From Chlorobiaceae bacterium (GTDB taxonomy: Bacteria > Bacteroidota > Chlorobiia > Chlorobiales > Chlorobiaceae), in NCBI GenBank assembly GCA_013335115.1, contig JAAXWQ010000002.1, positions 62,001-126,000 on the forward strand: DNA of 64,000 nucleotides, given 5' to 3'. Position numbers and translations under genes: made by a program. Shown in pieces: positions 38,005 to 48,158 of this stretch. Within the stretch, counting starts at the first letter, position 1; every line of letters begins with the position of its first letter. The notes below the pieces were generated by a model. That model was given only the letters and a program-made list of their open reading frames with translations. It did not search any database and was not told the DNA's origin.

Positions 38005-38388
38005 TCAGACCCTTCTGCGCTTGGGCGGCCGGCAACCGTTGTGCGGAAGCGGGGTGATGTCCTTGATGGTCTTCACTTCGAGGCCGACACCCTGGAGCGC
38101 CCTGATGGCGGCGTCGCGGCCGGCACCGGGGCCCTTGATGAACACGTCGACATGGCGCATGCCAAGGTCGAATGCTTCCTTGGCGGCCGCTTCGGAGGTC
38201 ACCTGCGAAGCGTAGGGAGTATTTTTCTTGGAACCCTTAAAGCCGTTCTTGCCGGCACTGGACCATGAAACCGTGTTGCCCAGCGTATCGGTGATCGTCA
38301 CCATGACGTTGTTGAACGACGCCTTGATGTGGACGGTACCTTCAGGCGTAACCTTTACTTTCTTTTTTTTCCTGCTCGCTGTTGCCAT
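38005..38388 (-). CDS. rpsK: 30S ribosomal protein S11
   Basis: A 127-residue platform protein of the small subunit. It has a basic N terminus ([12 protein letters not shown]), then [19 protein letters not shown] and the typical C terminus [17 protein letters not shown]. It sits between rpsM and rpsD in normal order, with gaps of 50 and 37 bases. Confidence 0.97.
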   Translation of the reverse strand: MATASRKKKKVKVTPEGTVHIKASFNNVMVTITDTLGNTVSWSSAGKNGFKGSKKNTPYASQVTSEAAAKEAFDLGMRHVDVFIKGPGAGRDAAIRALQGVGLEVKTIKDITPLPHNGCRPPKRRRV

Positions 38389-38438
38389 GAGTCTGTCGCT
38401 ATTTAGTCTCTCTTATTTGCTGAATTACTCGGTTCACA

Positions 38439-38816
38439 CTACTTCTTTGTAGCCTTCTTCTTGCCGGCGACCGTCTTGCGCTTGCCCTTCCTGGTACGTG
38501 CGTTCGTCGAGGTACGCTGGCCGCGGACCGGGAGCGATCTCCGGTGTCGGAGGCCCCTGTAGCAACCGATATCCATCAGGCGCTTGATGGCAAGCTGCTG
38601 CTCGCCACGGGCCTGGCCTTCGACCGTGTAGTCGCTGCCAACGATCTCCCTGATAGCATGCGACTCTTCATCGCTGAGTTCGGACACCTTCTTGTTCGGG
38701 GCGATTCCTGCCCTCAGGAGGATGGTTTCAGCGGACTTTCTCCCGATACCATAAACATACGTCAGTGCGATGACGGCATGCTTGTTCAATGGCAAATTTA
38801 CACCAGCTAACCTCAT
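38439..38816 (-). CDS. rpsM: 30S ribosomal protein S13
   Basis: A 125-residue head protein that contacts the P-site tRNA and L5. Landmarks are [25 protein letters not shown] at the N terminus, [18 protein letters not shown], and a lysine-rich tail reaching the tRNA. It follows rpmJ by 34 bases. Confidence 0.97.
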   Translation of the reverse strand: MRLAGVNLPLNKHAVIALTYVYGIGRKSAETILLRAGIAPNKKVSELSDEESHAIREIVGSDYTVEGQARGEQQLAIKRLMDIGCYRGLRHRRSLPVRGQRTSTNARTRKGKRKTVAGKKKATKK

Positions 38817-38850
38817 ATGTTTTTCTCAAGTCTGTTGTTTGTTCCGAAGA

Positions 38851-38967
38851 TCACCCCTGGCGCTGCTTGTGGCTTGGATTCACCTTGCAGATCACAAATC
38901 TTTTCCCTTTGCGCTTGATAATCCTGCAGTGCTCGCAACGTTTTTTGATAGAAGAAAATATTTTCAT
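38851..38967 (-). CDS. rpmJ: 50S ribosomal protein L36 (zinc-binding form)
   Basis: A 38-residue protein, translated by hand from 38967 to 38851. It begins [14 protein letters not shown] and ends NPSHKQRQG. The four zinc ligands C11, C14, C27 and H33 are all present, so it is the zinc-ribbon form. It lies between infA and rpsM, the standard position at the start of the alpha gene group. Confidence 0.95.
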   Translation of the reverse strand: MKIFSSIKKRCEHCRIIKRKGKRFVICKVNPSHKQRQG

Positions 38968-39077
38968 GGTAAACCCCACACGCTATGATTGTCCGGTCAG
39001 TCCAAAATATGAAAAGGCATGTAATGTAATAAATACCTTCTTAATAATCAACCGGAAGATGGATATTATTTCTCGTT

Positions 39078-39296
39078 CTACTTGTACCTGTACGTAATTC
39101 TTCCCTTCGAAAGGTCATACGGTGAAATCTGCACTTTGACCTTGTCGCCTGGCAAGATTCGGATGTAGTGCATCCTGATCTTGCCGGAGACGTGCGCCAG
39201 TACCTCCAGCCCGTTTTCGAGCTTCACCCGGAACTGGGCGTTGGGCAGCGCTTCCAGGATTTCGCCTTCTACCTCGATTGATTCTTCCTTGGCCAA
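39078..39296 (-). CDS. infA: Translation initiation factor IF-1
   Basis: A 72-residue OB-fold protein that binds the A site of the 30S subunit during initiation. Family residues are visible: [23 protein letters not shown] and [21 protein letters not shown]. It follows map by 31 bases and precedes rpmJ by 110 bases. Confidence 0.96.
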   Translation of the reverse strand: MAKEESIEVEGEILEALPNAQFRVKLENGLEVLAHVSGKIRMHYIRILPGDKVKVQISPYDLSKGRITYRYK

Positions 39297-39327
39297 TGTA
39301 GCTCTCCGCTTTGCTGGTTTTATTAAT

Positions 39328-40119
39328 TCAGGCCCGGCCCGACGGCGAAAGGGTCAGCACCTCGGCGGCGCCCTCCCCGACGGCGATGGTATGTTCAAAA
39401 TGCGCTGACGGTTTGCCGTCTTCCGTGACGGCGACCCATGCGCCCCGTTTGCTTACCGCACGCCGTGACCGACCGAGGGCGATCATGGGCTCGATGGCGA
39501 GCGTCATCCCTGCTCGCAACCGGACGCCGGTATGCCGCCGTCCATAATTCGGAACAGCGGGGTCCTCGTGCAACTCGCTGCCAATACCGTGACCGACCAT
39601 GTTCTCGATTACGCTGTACCCGAACGAACGAGCATGCTCCTCGATGGCTGCCGAAACATCCCCGAGCCTGTTGCCGGCAATCGCCTGGGCGATTCCCCGA
39701 TACAGGCACTCCTCGGTGACTTCGACCAATTTCCTTACTTCGGAAGCAACTTCGCCAAGCATGAAGGTCCTGGCTGCATCGCCGTGGTACCCGCCCATGT
39801 AGACGCCGCAATCGACCGAGACAATGTCGCCATCGCGGACGATGCGCTTGTCGCTCGGCACGCCGTGGACGACCTCCTCGTTAAGCGACACACAGAGCGT
39901 CGCGGGATACGGGGTGACGCCGACCTCGCCTTTCGGAACATAATTAAGGAAACTCGGTATGCCGTGGTTGTCACGGATGAACTGCTCGGCTAGCTCGTCA
40001 AGGCGTTTTGTCGACATCCCCGGTACGATCTCCTCGCCGATCATGTCAAGCGTCCTGGCCACCATGGCTCCGGACTCCCGCATCAATTCGATTTCCCGCC
40101 CGCTCTTGATCGTGATCAT
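39328..40119 (-). CDS. map: Methionine aminopeptidase (type I)
   Basis: A 263-residue M24 metallopeptidase that removes the initiator methionine. The metal ligands can be placed: aspartates in [17 protein letters not shown], the histidine in [18 protein letters not shown], and glutamates in LAIEPMIAL and HFEHTIAV. The family start [17 protein letters not shown] is present. It lies between secY and infA, a common arrangement for nascent-chain processing genes. Confidence 0.95.
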   Translation of the reverse strand: MITIKSGREIELMRESGAMVARTLDMIGEEIVPGMSTKRLDELAEQFIRDNHGIPSFLNYVPKGEVGVTPYPATLCVSLNEEVVHGVPSDKRIVRDGDIVSVDCGVYMGGYHGDAARTFMLGEVASEVRKLVEVTEECLYRGIAQAIAGNRLGDVSAAIEEHARSFGYSVIENMVGHGIGSELHEDPAVPNYGRRHTGVRLRAGMTLAIEPMIALGRSRRAVSKRGAWVAVTEDGKPSAHFEHTIAVGEGAAEVLTLSPSGRA

Positions 40120-40131
40120 GCAGTCACCCGC

Positions 40132-41460
40132 TTAGCCCTGACGGCCCCTGGTCTTGGCAGTCTTCATGAATCCGTCGTAATGGCGCATCATGAGATGGCT
40201 TTCGACCTGCTGCAGCGTATCGAGGCCGACGCTGACGATGATGAGGAGGCTGGTGCCTCCGAAGAACTGGGCAAATCCTGGCGTCACGTTCCCGAACTTG
40301 GTCAGGAAGGTCGGCAGGATGGCGATGACGGCCAGCGAGATCGCGCCCGGAAGCGTGATACGCGTCAGGATGTTGTCAATAAAATCGGCCGTGCTCTTTC
40401 CGGGCCTGATGCCGGGAATAAAGCCCCCCTGGCGCCGCATGGTGTCGGCTACTTCCTTCGGGTTGAATGCGATGGCCGTATAGAAATAGGTAAAGAAGAC
40501 GATCATCGATCCGAAGATGAGTGCGTACCACCAAGAGTCGTAGGCGAGCGCCCCGGCAATCTTCTGCATCACCTCGTTCTCCGGGAAAAAGGAGAGGAAG
40601 GTGGAGGGCAGGAACATGATGGATTGGGCGAAGATGATCGGCATGACGCCGGCGGTGTTGATCCGCATCGGGATGTACTGGGTGCCTCCTCCATAGACCT
40701 TGCGGCCAACGACGCGCTTGGCATGCTGGACAGGTATCCTGCGGGTTCCGACAGTGAGGATGATGACGACGGCGACGATGGCTGCCATGACCGCCATGAT
40801 GATGAGCTCGACGATCCAGTTCTTGCTGCCGAGGGAGACCGACTGGAGTTCGGCGACGAGCGACTGCGGAAAACGGGCAAGGATACCGATCATGATGATC
40901 AGGGAAATGCCGTTGCCGATGCCGCGTTCAGTGATCCGTTCACCAAGCCACATGACGAAAACAGTACTCGCGGTCAGGATGAGGATGGTCGACAGGACGA
41001 AGAAAAAGCCGGGTTCGGGAACCACGACCCTTCCGAAGGACGATGGGCTTGCCAGGCTGACACTCACGCCCCATGCCTGCAGGGCCGCCACGAGGATGGT
41101 TCCGTAGCGGGTATACTGGTTGATTTTCTGGCGCCCCTCCTCGCCCTCTTTCTGGAGCTTCTGCACGTACGGGGTAACCGCACCGAGCAACTGGACGATG
41201 ATGGAGGCCGAGATGTAGGGCATGATGCCCAGTGAAAAAATGGAGGCGCGTGCAAACGCGCCACCGACGAACAGGTCAAAAAGGCCGAAAAGGTCATTCG
41301 CATGGGATGATTTCGCACCTGCCACAGCCGCAGCATCGACGCCGGGAATGGAGATGTGCGACCCAATCCTGTAAATGAACAGAAGCAGGAGGGTATAAAG
41401 GATCCGCTGCCGTAACTCCGGGATTTTATTGATATTCCTGATACTCTCTGTAAGCTTCAT
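40132..41460 (-). CDS. secY: Protein translocase subunit SecY
   Basis: The channel-forming subunit of the Sec translocon, 442 residues with about ten membrane helices. Family blocks include RIGSHISIPGVDAAAV near the N terminus, GIMPYISASIIVQLLGAVTP and the cytoplasmic loop KEGEEGRQKINQYTRYGT. The C-terminal half has TAIAFNPKEVADTMRRQGGFIPGIRPG. It is placed after rplO as in the spc operon. Confidence 0.96.
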   Translation of the reverse strand: MKLTESIRNINKIPELRQRILYTLLLLFIYRIGSHISIPGVDAAAVAGAKSSHANDLFGLFDLFVGGAFARASIFSLGIMPYISASIIVQLLGAVTPYVQKLQKEGEEGRQKINQYTRYGTILVAALQAWGVSVSLASPSSFGRVVVPEPGFFFVLSTILILTASTVFVMWLGERITERGIGNGISLIIMIGILARFPQSLVAELQSVSLGSKNWIVELIIMAVMAAIVAVVIILTVGTRRIPVQHAKRVVGRKVYGGGTQYIPMRINTAGVMPIIFAQSIMFLPSTFLSFFPENEVMQKIAGALAYDSWWYALIFGSMIVFFTYFYTAIAFNPKEVADTMRRQGGFIPGIRPGKSTADFIDNILTRITLPGAISLAVIAILPTFLTKFGNVTPGFAQFFGGTSLLIIVSVGLDTLQQVESHLMMRHYDGFMKTAKTRGRQG

Positions 41461-41475
41461 AACAGCTCGGTTCCT

Positions 41476-42033
41476 TTACGGCTTGACCTTTCTTTTCCTG
41501 ACGACCTTCACCACTTTTGCTTTCTCTTTGAGCAGGGCCTCTTCGAGGGGCAGGCCATTGACCTTGGAGGCCTCTTCGAGGGTACGGAACGCCTTGACGG
41601 TCTTGCCGCCGGCCTTCACGATCTTCTCTTCGGCGCTCTTGCTGAAGAAGTGGGCGGTGATGTTCACGGCTGATGAGAGGTCACCGTTGCCGAGTACCTT
41701 GAAGTACTCTTTGTTGCTCGCGTTGCAGAGGTGCTTGAGGTCGATGATACCGATCTCGTTGCCAACCAGCCCCTTTTCGATCCACTCCTGGATCTGTGCG
41801 ACGTTGACACTGGCCACCTGCTTCCTGTTGGGAGCGGTGAAGCCGAATTTGGGGAGGCGCCTGTAGATCGGCATCTGGCCGCCTTCAATGACCGGACGCT
41901 GATAACCGCTCCTCGCCTGCTGTCCCTTGTTACCCTTGCCGGCAGTGGTGCCGTTGCCTGAACCGGGGCCGCGACCGACCCTCTTCCTGTTTTTGACTGC
42001 ACCCTTGGCAGGACGAAGTGAACTTAAATCCAT
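41476..42033 (-). CDS. rplO: 50S ribosomal protein L15
   Basis: A 185-residue late-assembly protein. The glycine-rich N terminus binds 23S rRNA (SLRPAKGAVKNRKRVGRGPGSGNG), and the globular part follows with RRLPKFGFTAPNRKQVASVN. A C-terminal basic extension, ending RKRKVKP, makes it longer than the roughly 145-residue E. coli form. Confidence 0.96.
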   Translation of the reverse strand: MDLSSLRPAKGAVKNRKRVGRGPGSGNGTTAGKGNKGQQARSGYQRPVIEGGQMPIYRRLPKFGFTAPNRKQVASVNVAQIQEWIEKGLVGNEIGIIDLKHLCNASNKEYFKVLGNGDLSSAVNITAHFFSKSAEEKIVKAGGKTVKAFRTLEEASKVNGLPLEEALLKEKAKVVKVVRKRKVKP

Positions 42034-42067
42034 GTTTAGATTCCCGACTTGCTTTGATGAATACTTG

Positions 42068-42253
42068 TTACTGCTCGTCTACCTTCACAAGGTGCTGGAC
42101 GACACGGATCTGGCCCCTGGTGCAGGCATTGTCCTTTATTTCAACCTTGTGGTTAGGCCGGCCGAGGCCGAGAGCCTTGATCGTCGCCTTCTGCTTCTTG
42201 GTGCCGCCAATCACGCTGCGCACCTGCGTAACCTTAATCGTTTTCTCGCTCAT
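42068..42253 (-). CDS. rpmD: 50S ribosomal protein L30
   Basis: A 61-residue protein, MSEKTIKVTQVRSVIGGTKK at the N terminus and the L30 signature ATIKALGLGRPNHKVEIKDN. The ATG at 42253 is used; an upstream ATG three codons earlier is less typical. It lies between rpsE and rplO as in most bacteria. Confidence 0.95.
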   Translation of the reverse strand: MSEKTIKVTQVRSVIGGTKKQKATIKALGLGRPNHKVEIKDNACTRGQIRVVQHLVKVDEQ

Positions 42254-42270
42254 TATCACCATTCTCCTGT

Positions 42271-42789
42271 TTAGCTTTCAAAGACCTCTTTCAGGCTCTT
42301 AGAGCGGCGCTCTGCGACATCGTTCGCATCGGAAATGCTCTGGAGACCGAGTATTGCTGCCTTGACCACGTTGTGCGGGTTCGAGGAGCCGAGTGACTTG
42401 GTGAGGATGTCGTGGATGCCAGCCATCTCAAGCACGGCCCTGACCGCGCCACCAGCGATGAGGCCGGTACCGGGGGTCGCGGGCTTCATCATGACTTTGG
42501 CGGAACCGTATTTGGCTACGATCTGGTGAGGAATGGTCCCCTTCACGATCGGCACCTTGATGACGTTCTTCTTGCCGTCCTCAACGCCCTTGGCGATGGC
42601 ATCCTGGACTTCGTTGGCTTTTCCAAGCCCGTATCCGACATGGCCATCCTTGTCGCCGACCACAACGATCGCGTTGAAGCCGAAGCGCTTGCCGCCCTTG
42701 ACAACCTTCGCGGTCCTGTTGATGTGAACCAGCTTCTCTTTCAGATTCAACTCACCGGGCTTGATACTCCTGGCAGATTTTTTCGACAT
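42271..42789 (-). CDS. rpsE: 30S ribosomal protein S5
   Basis: A 172-residue protein important for decoding accuracy. [34 protein letters not shown] is the double-stranded RNA-binding part, of which [11 protein letters not shown] is the core. [22 protein letters not shown] and the [15 protein letters not shown] block are also typical. It has normal length and order. Confidence 0.96.
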   Translation of the reverse strand: MSKKSARSIKPGELNLKEKLVHINRTAKVVKGGKRFGFNAIVVVGDKDGHVGYGLGKANEVQDAIAKGVEDGKKNVIKVPIVKGTIPHQIVAKYGSAKVMMKPATPGTGLIAGGAVRAVLEMAGIHDILTKSLGSSNPHNVVKAAILGLQSISDANDVAERRSKSLKEVFES

Positions 42790-42809
42790 TACTCTCTCGT
42801 TGTAAAGTT

Positions 42810-43169
42810 TTAAAATATCAGTCCTGCTTCACGGGCACCGTCGGCCAGGGCCTTGATGCGACCGTGATACCGGAATCCGTTCCTGTCGAACACGACAGCA
42901 GTGATGCCTTGGGCAAGTGCCTTCTCGGCAAGCTGCTTGCCGATCATGGCGCTCTTTTCACACTTGGTCCCGGTGAAGCCGGCGACCTCCTTCGACATGG
43001 TCGATGCCGCAAGGATGGTCTTGCCATTGTTATCATCGATCAACTGTGCGTAGATCTGGGACAGGCTCCGGTAAACGCAAAGCCTCGGCCTTGCTTCGGT
43101 GCCGAACACGCTGGCCCTGCTCCGTGCCTTGATTTTCTGCCTGTGTGCAGCCTTATCGATTTGGCTCAT
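42810..43169 (-). CDS. rplR: 50S ribosomal protein L18
   Basis: A 119-residue 5S rRNA-binding protein. Recognised by [19 protein letters not shown], the [13 protein letters not shown] block and the C-terminal [23 protein letters not shown]. It lies between rplF and rpsE. Confidence 0.96.
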   Translation of the reverse strand: MSQIDKAAHRQKIKARSRASVFGTEARPRLCVYRSLSQIYAQLIDDNNGKTILAASTMSKEVAGFTGTKCEKSAMIGKQLAEKALAQGITAVVFDRNGFRYHGRIKALADGAREAGLIF

Positions 43170-43225
43170 TATCTCTAACCCTCTATATGTTTATTACCTG
43201 ACTTTTATTCCCTTTGGCCCGCCGG

Positions 43226-43765
43226 TTACTTTCCGGCAGCCTTGCCTTCCTTGCGGCGGATGACCTCGCCTTCGTACTTGATACCCTTGCCGCGGTAAGG
43301 CTCAGGCTTCCTGAACGAGCGGATCTTTGCCGCAATCTGGCCGACGAGAGCCTTGTCGATGCCGCTGATGAGCACGGTCACCGGATCCGGCACCTCGATC
43401 TTGATCTCGGAAGGAGCCTGGAAGTAAATCATGTGCGAGTATCCGAGGGTCAGCGCGAGCAGGTCGCCCTTGAGCTCTGCGCGGTAACCGACACCGGTGA
43501 TCTCGAGCTTGCGGGTGAATCCCTTGGTGACACCCTCGACCATATTGCTGACCAGCATGCGGTACAGGCCGTGCATCGCACGTGAACGCTTGCTGTCATC
43601 GATCCTCTGGACTGCCACGTTTCCGTCATTGACCGAGATGGTCACTTCGTCGCACATCGCCTGGGACAGGGAACCTTTCGGACCCGTCACGCTGATCACG
43701 TTATCCTTGATCTCGAGCTTAGCCTGGCCAGCGAGGCTGACCGGCATTTTTCCAATTCTTGACAT
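43226..43765 (-). CDS. rplF: 50S ribosomal protein L6
   Basis: A 179-residue protein at the base of the L7/L12 stalk. It has two repeated alpha/beta domains and the family signature PEPYRGKGIKYEGEVIRRKEGKAAGK at the C terminus (core PYKGKGI-type motif PYRGKGI). The start MSRIGKMPVSLAGQAK is typical. Confidence 0.96.
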   Translation of the reverse strand: MSRIGKMPVSLAGQAKLEIKDNVISVTGPKGSLSQAMCDEVTISVNDGNVAVQRIDDSKRSRAMHGLYRMLVSNMVEGVTKGFTRKLEITGVGYRAELKGDLLALTLGYSHMIYFQAPSEIKIEVPDPVTVLISGIDKALVGQIAAKIRSFRKPEPYRGKGIKYEGEVIRRKEGKAAGK

Positions 43766-43788
43766 GGTAAACTGATGCGCTTATGAAA

Positions 43789-44184
43789 TTAATAAATACG
43801 GAACAGGACTTCACCGCCGACATTCTGGTCACGAGCCTCCTTGTCGGTCAGGATGCCTTTCGAAGTCGAAAGGATGAACAGGCCGAGTCCGCCGAGGTAC
43901 CGCTTGATATCCTTGCCGTCGTAGATCCTGCGACCGGGCTTGCTGACCCTGGTGATCTCCTTGATGGAGTGCCGTCCGTCCGCAGTGTACTTCAGGTCGA
44001 CGCGGATGAAAGGAAACTGCTCGGAGGTGATCACCGTGTAGTTCTTGATGTACCCTTTATCGAGGAGCAGTTTGGAGATGTTCTCCCTGAGCTTGGAATA
44101 AGGAATATCGGTCGTCTTGTTTTTTGCAGTACCCGCGTTTCTGATACGGGTAATGAAATCGGCTATGGAATCCGTTACAGGCAT
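43789..44184 (-). CDS. rpsH: 30S ribosomal protein S8
   Basis: A 131-residue primary 16S rRNA binder and, in E. coli, the translational repressor of the spc operon. Blocks are [19 protein letters not shown] and the C-terminal [14 protein letters not shown] with [20 protein letters not shown]. It lies between rpsN and rplF. Confidence 0.96.
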   Translation of the reverse strand: MPVTDSIADFITRIRNAGTAKNKTTDIPYSKLRENISKLLLDKGYIKNYTVITSEQFPFIRVDLKYTADGRHSIKEITRVSKPGRRIYDGKDIKRYLGGLGLFILSTSKGILTDKEARDQNVGGEVLFRIY

Positions 44185-44247
44185 GGCTAACAGTTGGTTA
44201 CATTCGTAAATGAACAGACATCTATATTATCGTCCCGGGAACGCGGC

Positions 44248-44517
44248 TTACCAGCTCGCCTTCCTGACGCCAGGTAGCTTGCCTTCGAGGGCGAGCTTGC
44301 GGAACATGTGGCGGCAGAGGCCGAACTTTTCGTAGTTCCCACGACCGCGGCCGGTCAGGACGCAACGGTTGCGGACCCTGGTCGCAGAGCTGTCGCGAGG
44401 AAGCTCCTGAAGCGCGGCGTAATCACCGGCCTTCTTCAGCTCTTCCCTCTTTGCTGCGTACTTCTCGACGAGCTTCTTCCTCTTCTCGTTTCGTGCAATA
44501 ATGCTTTTCCTTGCCAT
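44248..44517 (-). CDS. rpsN: 30S ribosomal protein S14 (zinc-free form)
   Basis: An 89-residue protein starting [19 protein letters not shown]. The length and the absence of paired CxxC motifs mark the long zinc-independent type, while [24 protein letters not shown] is the family signature region. The frame stays open upstream, but the family start is at 44517, 22 bases after the rplE stop. Confidence 0.95.
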   Translation of the reverse strand: MARKSIIARNEKRKKLVEKYAAKREELKKAGDYAALQELPRDSSATRVRNRCVLTGRGRGNYEKFGLCRHMFRKLALEGKLPGVRKASW

Positions 44518-44539
44518 CTTGGTCAGTAGATAAAGGTGA

Positions 44540-45127
44540 TTAGTTCTTCTTTTTGAACGGCATGCCGAGCAGGGTGAGAAGCTCGAAGGCCTCCTCGTCC
44601 GTCTGGGCAGACGTGACAAAGCTGATATCCATGCCATTGATCCTCGGAACCTTGTCGATGTCGATTTCCGGGAAAATGATCTGCTCCCTGATGCCGGCGT
44701 TGTAGTTGCCGCGGCCGTCGAAGCTCGTGTCGCTCAGGCCCTTGAAATCCCTGATCCTCGGCACGGCGAGGGAAACGAAGCGGTCCATGAACTCGAACAT
44801 GATCCTGCTACGGAGGGTCACCCGGCAACCGATCGCCTGGCCTTCGCGGAGCTTGAAGTTCGAGATGGCCTTCTTGGCCTTGCGGACCTGGGGCTTCTGG
44901 CCGGTGATCTGGCCAAGCTCCTGCATCGCCTGCTCGAGCAGCTTCGGTTCGGCAGCTGCCTCGCCGACGCCGATGTTCACCGAGATCTTTTCGAGCCGGG
45001 GAACCATCATGATGTTCTTGTATTTGAAGCGCTCCATGAGTTTCGGGACGACCTCCTCCCGATAATAGACTTCAAGGCGTGCAGGCATTGCGGGCTCCTG
45101 CGGGGCAGTTTCGACTTTTTTCGACAT
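44540..45127 (-). CDS. rplE: 50S ribosomal protein L5
   Basis: A 195-residue central-protuberance protein that contacts 5S rRNA and P-site tRNA. Core blocks are [39 protein letters not shown] and FPEIDIDKV. The first 13 residues ([13 protein letters not shown]) precede [17 protein letters not shown], where most L5 proteins begin, so a start at that internal methionine is possible. The gap to rplX is 61 bases. Confidence 0.95.
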   Translation of the reverse strand: MSKKVETAPQEPAMPARLEVYYREEVVPKLMERFKYKNIMMVPRLEKISVNIGVGEAAAEPKLLEQAMQELGQITGQKPQVRKAKKAISNFKLREGQAIGCRVTLRSRIMFEFMDRFVSLAVPRIRDFKGLSDTSFDGRGNYNAGIREQIIFPEIDIDKVPRINGMDISFVTSAQTDEEAFELLTLLGMPFKKKN

Positions 45128-45188
45128 CTTATTCTTTATCGTTTTTCCAGGGTGGTCTTGGTCACCCTGCCATTATTAACAAATGCTG

Positions 45189-45431
45189 TCAGCTCTTCTT
45201 GACGTTCGACGCGTGGATCGGGAACTCACGCTCGATAATCGTGCCCTGCGGGCTCGCCTGCGTCGGGCGCATATGGCGCTTCCTGATGTTCACTCCCTCG
45301 ACGATGACGCGGCCTTTCTGCGGCAGGACCTTGAGGACCTTGCCGGACTTGCCTTTATCGTTACCGCTGATCACGACGACAGAATCATTCTTCTTGACGT
45401 GGAGCTTGATCTTTTTGATACCTGTTTTCAT
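45189..45431 (-). CDS. rplX: 50S ribosomal protein L24
   Basis: An 80-residue KOW-domain protein that starts 50S assembly. The motif is [29 protein letters not shown]. It is the first protein gene after the embedded tRNA-Gly; its ATG lies 32 bases from the tRNA 3' end. Confidence 0.96.
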   Translation of the reverse strand: MKTGIKKIKLHVKKNDSVVVISGNDKGKSGKVLKVLPQKGRVIVEGVNIRKRHMRPTQASPQGTIIEREFPIHASNVKKS

Positions 45432-45463
45432 GGTGGACCTGTGTGATATTATTCATATTCCAG

Positions 45464-45536
45464 AGCGGGAGACGGGACTCGAACCCGCGACCAACAGCTT
45501 GGAAGGCTGTGACTCTACCAGCTGAGTTACTCCCGC
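45464..45536 (-). tRNA. tRNA-Gly (anticodon TCC) embedded in the spc operon
   Basis: On the minus strand the 73 bases fold as a full cloverleaf. The acceptor is GCGGGAG/CTCCCGC with discriminator T, the D-arm contains CAGCTGGTAGAG, the anticodon loop is CTTCCAA with anticodon TCC, and the T-arm is GCGGGTTCGAGTCCCGT. CCA is not encoded. It starts 12 bases after the rplN stop and ends 32 bases before rplX, in the same direction, with no terminator or evident promoter between. It is therefore probably processed out of the ribosomal-protein transcript. Confidence 0.95.
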
Positions 45537-45548
45537 TTGTCCCGCCCC

Positions 45549-45917
45549 TCAGAGAACTTCGGGTGCGAGAGAAACGATTTTCATATACCTCTTGTCGCGC
45601 AACTCGCGTGCCACGGGCCCGAAGATACGGGTACCCCTTGGCTCGCCCTGGGCGTTCAGGAGGACGACGGCATTCTCGTCGAACCTGATGTAGGAACCGT
45701 CTTTGCGCTTCTGCTCTTTCACGCAGCGGACGACGACGGCCTTGCAGACATCTTTCTTCTTCACGATGCCGCCGGGAACCGCAGCCTTGACCGATACCAT
45801 GATCTGGTCGCCAAGCGCGGCATAACGCCTTCCGGTGCCGCCGAACACGTGGATACAACGAACTTTCTTGGCTCCGCTATTATCGGCAACTGCCAGATTA
45901 GTCTCTTTCTGGATCAT
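45549..45917 (-). CDS. rplN: 50S ribosomal protein L14
   Basis: A 122-residue protein at the subunit interface. It begins [39 protein letters not shown] and [26 protein letters not shown] are the family blocks. It ends only 12 bases before the tRNA-Gly. Confidence 0.97.
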   Translation of the reverse strand: MIQKETNLAVADNSGAKKVRCIHVFGGTGRRYAALGDQIMVSVKAAVPGGIVKKKDVCKAVVVRCVKEQKRKDGSYIRFDENAVVLLNAQGEPRGTRIFGPVARELRDKRYMKIVSLAPEVL

Positions 45918-45951
45918 CCTGCATTAACCTCTTTAAAGTGATGGTAAACCC

Positions 45952-46251
45952 TTACTTGGCTTTTTCAACGATTTCCACAAGCCTGCAGCTCTTGCGCTTG
46001 CTGAGCGGCCTGCACTCGGTCACGCGGACCAGATCGCCCAAGCCGGCTTCGTTCTTTTCGTCGTGAGCCATGAGTCGGGTGGTCTTCTTGAAGTACTTCT
46101 TGTACACAGGATGCTGCACCCTGCGCTCGATGACGACGATGATACCCTTATCCATGCTGTCGCTGACGACTTTGCCCAACCAGCTCTTCTTCCTGCCTCT
46201 CGCTTCAGATCCGTTTGACATTGCTGCGTTGCCCATTTGTTTTTCTTCCAT
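45952..46251 (-). CDS. rpsQ: 30S ribosomal protein S17
   Basis: A 99-residue OB-fold primary rRNA binder. The core begins at [21 protein letters not shown] and ends [22 protein letters not shown]. An N-terminal stretch of about 18 residues ([17 protein letters not shown]) is extra compared with E. coli; starts at M6 or M11 cannot be excluded. Confidence 0.93.
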   Translation of the reverse strand: MEEKQMGNAAMSNGSEARGRKKSWLGKVVSDSMDKGIIVVIERRVQHPVYKKYFKKTTRLMAHDEKNEAGLGDLVRVTECRPLSKRKSCRLVEIVEKAK

Positions 46252-46288
46252 GTTGAAACCAGTTATTGATAGAGTTCCTGGCCTCTTT

Positions 46289-46495
46289 TCAGGCCTGGCT
46301 GTTTTCCACCAGCTCCATCTTCCTGAGCTGGGTCTTCATCCTGGCGATATCACGCCTGGAGTTGCGGAAAACCATCGGATTCTGCGGCAATTCGATTGCC
46401 TTGTAAAAGTTGATGTCTGCCAGCCTGTTCTGCAGCTCCTCGATCTTGACGACGAGCTCCTGCTTGTTCATGGCCGCAATTTCGTGTTTTTTCAT
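46289..46495 (-). CDS. rpmC: 50S ribosomal protein L29
   Basis: A 68-residue two-helix protein at the exit tunnel, a docking site for trigger factor and SRP. It is recognised by [22 protein letters not shown] and [17 protein letters not shown]. It lies between rplP and rpsQ in standard order. Confidence 0.94.
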   Translation of the reverse strand: MKKHEIAAMNKQELVVKIEELQNRLADINFYKAIELPQNPMVFRNSRRDIARMKTQLRKMELVENSQA

Positions 46496-46516
46496 GATTC
46501 GCGTTCCTTTTGGTCT

Positions 46517-46936
46517 TTATCCTTCGTAATCCGGCCTGACGATGAAGCGGGTCTTGATCGGCAGCTTCTTGGCTGCGAGCCTGAAGGCTTCCACCGCGAC
46601 TTCGCGCGGTACGCCGTCGGCTTCGAACATGATGCGTCCCGGCTTGACGACAGCAACCCAGAACTCGGGAGAACCCTTACCAGAACCCATTCGGGTTTCG
46701 GCCGGCTTCTTCGACACGGGCTTGTCGGGGAAAATCCTGATCCAGATCTTTCCATCCCTCTTCATGTAGCGGTTCATCGCAACACGGGCTGCCTCGATCT
46801 GGCGGCTGGTGATCCAGGCCGGCTCGAGCGCCTTCAGGCCGAACGTACCGAAGTTCACGTCGGTACCACGACCGGCGTTCCCCTTCATGCGGCCCCGCTG
46901 CGACTTTCTATATTGAACCCTCTTTGGCATTAACAT
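46517..46936 (-). CDS. rplP: 50S ribosomal protein L16
   Basis: A 139-residue protein lining the A-site tRNA path. The blocks are [38 protein letters not shown] and [19 protein letters not shown] 46936 gives MLMPKRV; the second methionine (46930) is an equally possible start. Confidence 0.96.
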   Translation of the reverse strand: MLMPKRVQYRKSQRGRMKGNAGRGTDVNFGTFGLKALEPAWITSRQIEAARVAMNRYMKRDGKIWIRIFPDKPVSKKPAETRMGSGKGSPEFWVAVVKPGRIMFEADGVPREVAVEAFRLAAKKLPIKTRFIVRPDYEG

Positions 46937-46983
46937 ACCGGCAACTCCATTCTTTTCAGATTATATGGTACACTTTGTGACGA

Positions 46984-47754
46984 TCAGCCGTTCTTCCCTG
47001 CAGGGCGACGACGACGATTTTTTCCGCCCCTGACATCGTCACGACGTCCCCTGGACCTTGCATCGCCACGGCGTTCCTGCATCCTCTTCTGTTCGTCCTC
47101 TTCAATAGCATCGAGCCTCTGGATGAGCACCTCGCCCTTGTAAACCCAAACCTTGATTCCGATTGCGCCGGCAATGGTGTGAGCCGTGACGCTTGCGTAA
47201 TCGACATTGGCGCGGATCGTGTGAAGCGGGATCTTTCCCTCTTTGTACTGTTCCGCCCTGGCGATTTCAGCACCGCCCAGACGTCCTGCACAGCGAATCC
47301 TCACGCCCTCGGCACCAGCCCTCATGGCCTGCTGGATCGCCATCTTCATGGCACGCCTGAAAGAGACACGGTTCTCGAGCTGGTAGGCGATGTTGTCACC
47401 GATCAGCTGCGCCTCGATCTCCGGCTTGATCACCTCGACGACGTCGATCTTCACTTCCTTGCCGGTGATGCGGGTCAGCTCCTGGGAAAGATTGTTGATC
47501 TCTTCGCCCTTGCGGCCGACGACGGCACCCGGACGTGCAGCGTAGATATTGATCTTGATATGCTTGGTCGTCCTTTCGATCACGATACGGGCAATACCGG
47601 CCTTCTCCCTCTTGAGCCTGGCCTGAACATAGTTGCGGATAACCTGATCCTGCTTGATCTTGTCGGCGATAACCGGTCCGTCATCGTACCAGCGGGAAGT
47701 CCAGTCCTTGATGATTCCCAGCCTGAATCCGGTTGGATTTACTTTCTGACCCAA
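46984..47754 (-). CDS. rpsC: 30S ribosomal protein S3
   Basis: A 256-residue protein at the mRNA entry site. The KH domain contains [17 protein letters not shown], and the C-terminal domain has [27 protein letters not shown]. An Arg/Gly-rich tail of about 30 residues (ending [10 protein letters not shown]) extends it beyond the E. coli length. Confidence 0.96.
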   Translation of the reverse strand: MGQKVNPTGFRLGIIKDWTSRWYDDGPVIADKIKQDQVIRNYVQARLKREKAGIARIVIERTTKHIKINIYAARPGAVVGRKGEEINNLSQELTRITGKEVKIDVVEVIKPEIEAQLIGDNIAYQLENRVSFRRAMKMAIQQAMRAGAEGVRIRCAGRLGGAEIARAEQYKEGKIPLHTIRANVDYASVTAHTIAGAIGIKVWVYKGEVLIQRLDAIEEDEQKRMQERRGDARSRGRRDDVRGGKNRRRRPAGKNG

Positions 47755-47769
47755 TGCTATCTCCTTAGT

Positions 47770-48129
47770 TTATTTGGTTACCGGTTTTTTCGCCTTGTCC
47801 ACGACGATGGTCAGGTGGTTGGACCGCTTGCGGACCCTGTACGCACGACCCATCGGGGCAGGCAGCAGCCTCTTGAGGGAAGGCCCCTCGTCGACGAAGA
47901 TTTCCTTCACGACGAGCTCGTTGTCGTTCACCCTTTCTTCAGGGTTCAGCTGCGTATAGTTTGCCACTGCCGATTTGAGCGTAACCATCATATTGCGGGC
48001 TGCGCTTTTGGTGGAGTTCAGGAGGATGGCTTTCGCCTGGTCGACCTGCTTTCCACGAACAAGGCCGGCAACGAGCCGCATTTTGCGGGGCGACGTCGGT
48101 GTATGCCGTAAAATTGCTTTAGCTTGCAT
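47770..48129 (-). CDS. rplV: 50S ribosomal protein L22
   Basis: A 119-residue protein whose beta hairpin lines the exit tunnel. Visible blocks are [20 protein letters not shown] and [22 protein letters not shown], the latter being the tunnel loop and its flanks. It lies between rpsS and rpsC. Confidence 0.96.
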   Translation of the reverse strand: MQAKAILRHTPTSPRKMRLVAGLVRGKQVDQAKAILLNSTKSAARNMMVTLKSAVANYTQLNPEERVNDNELVVKEIFVDEGPSLKRLLPAPMGRAYRVRKRSNHLTIVVDKAKKPVTK

Positions 48130-48158
48130 GATATCTCTTACCTTTCCGCGTTATCAGA

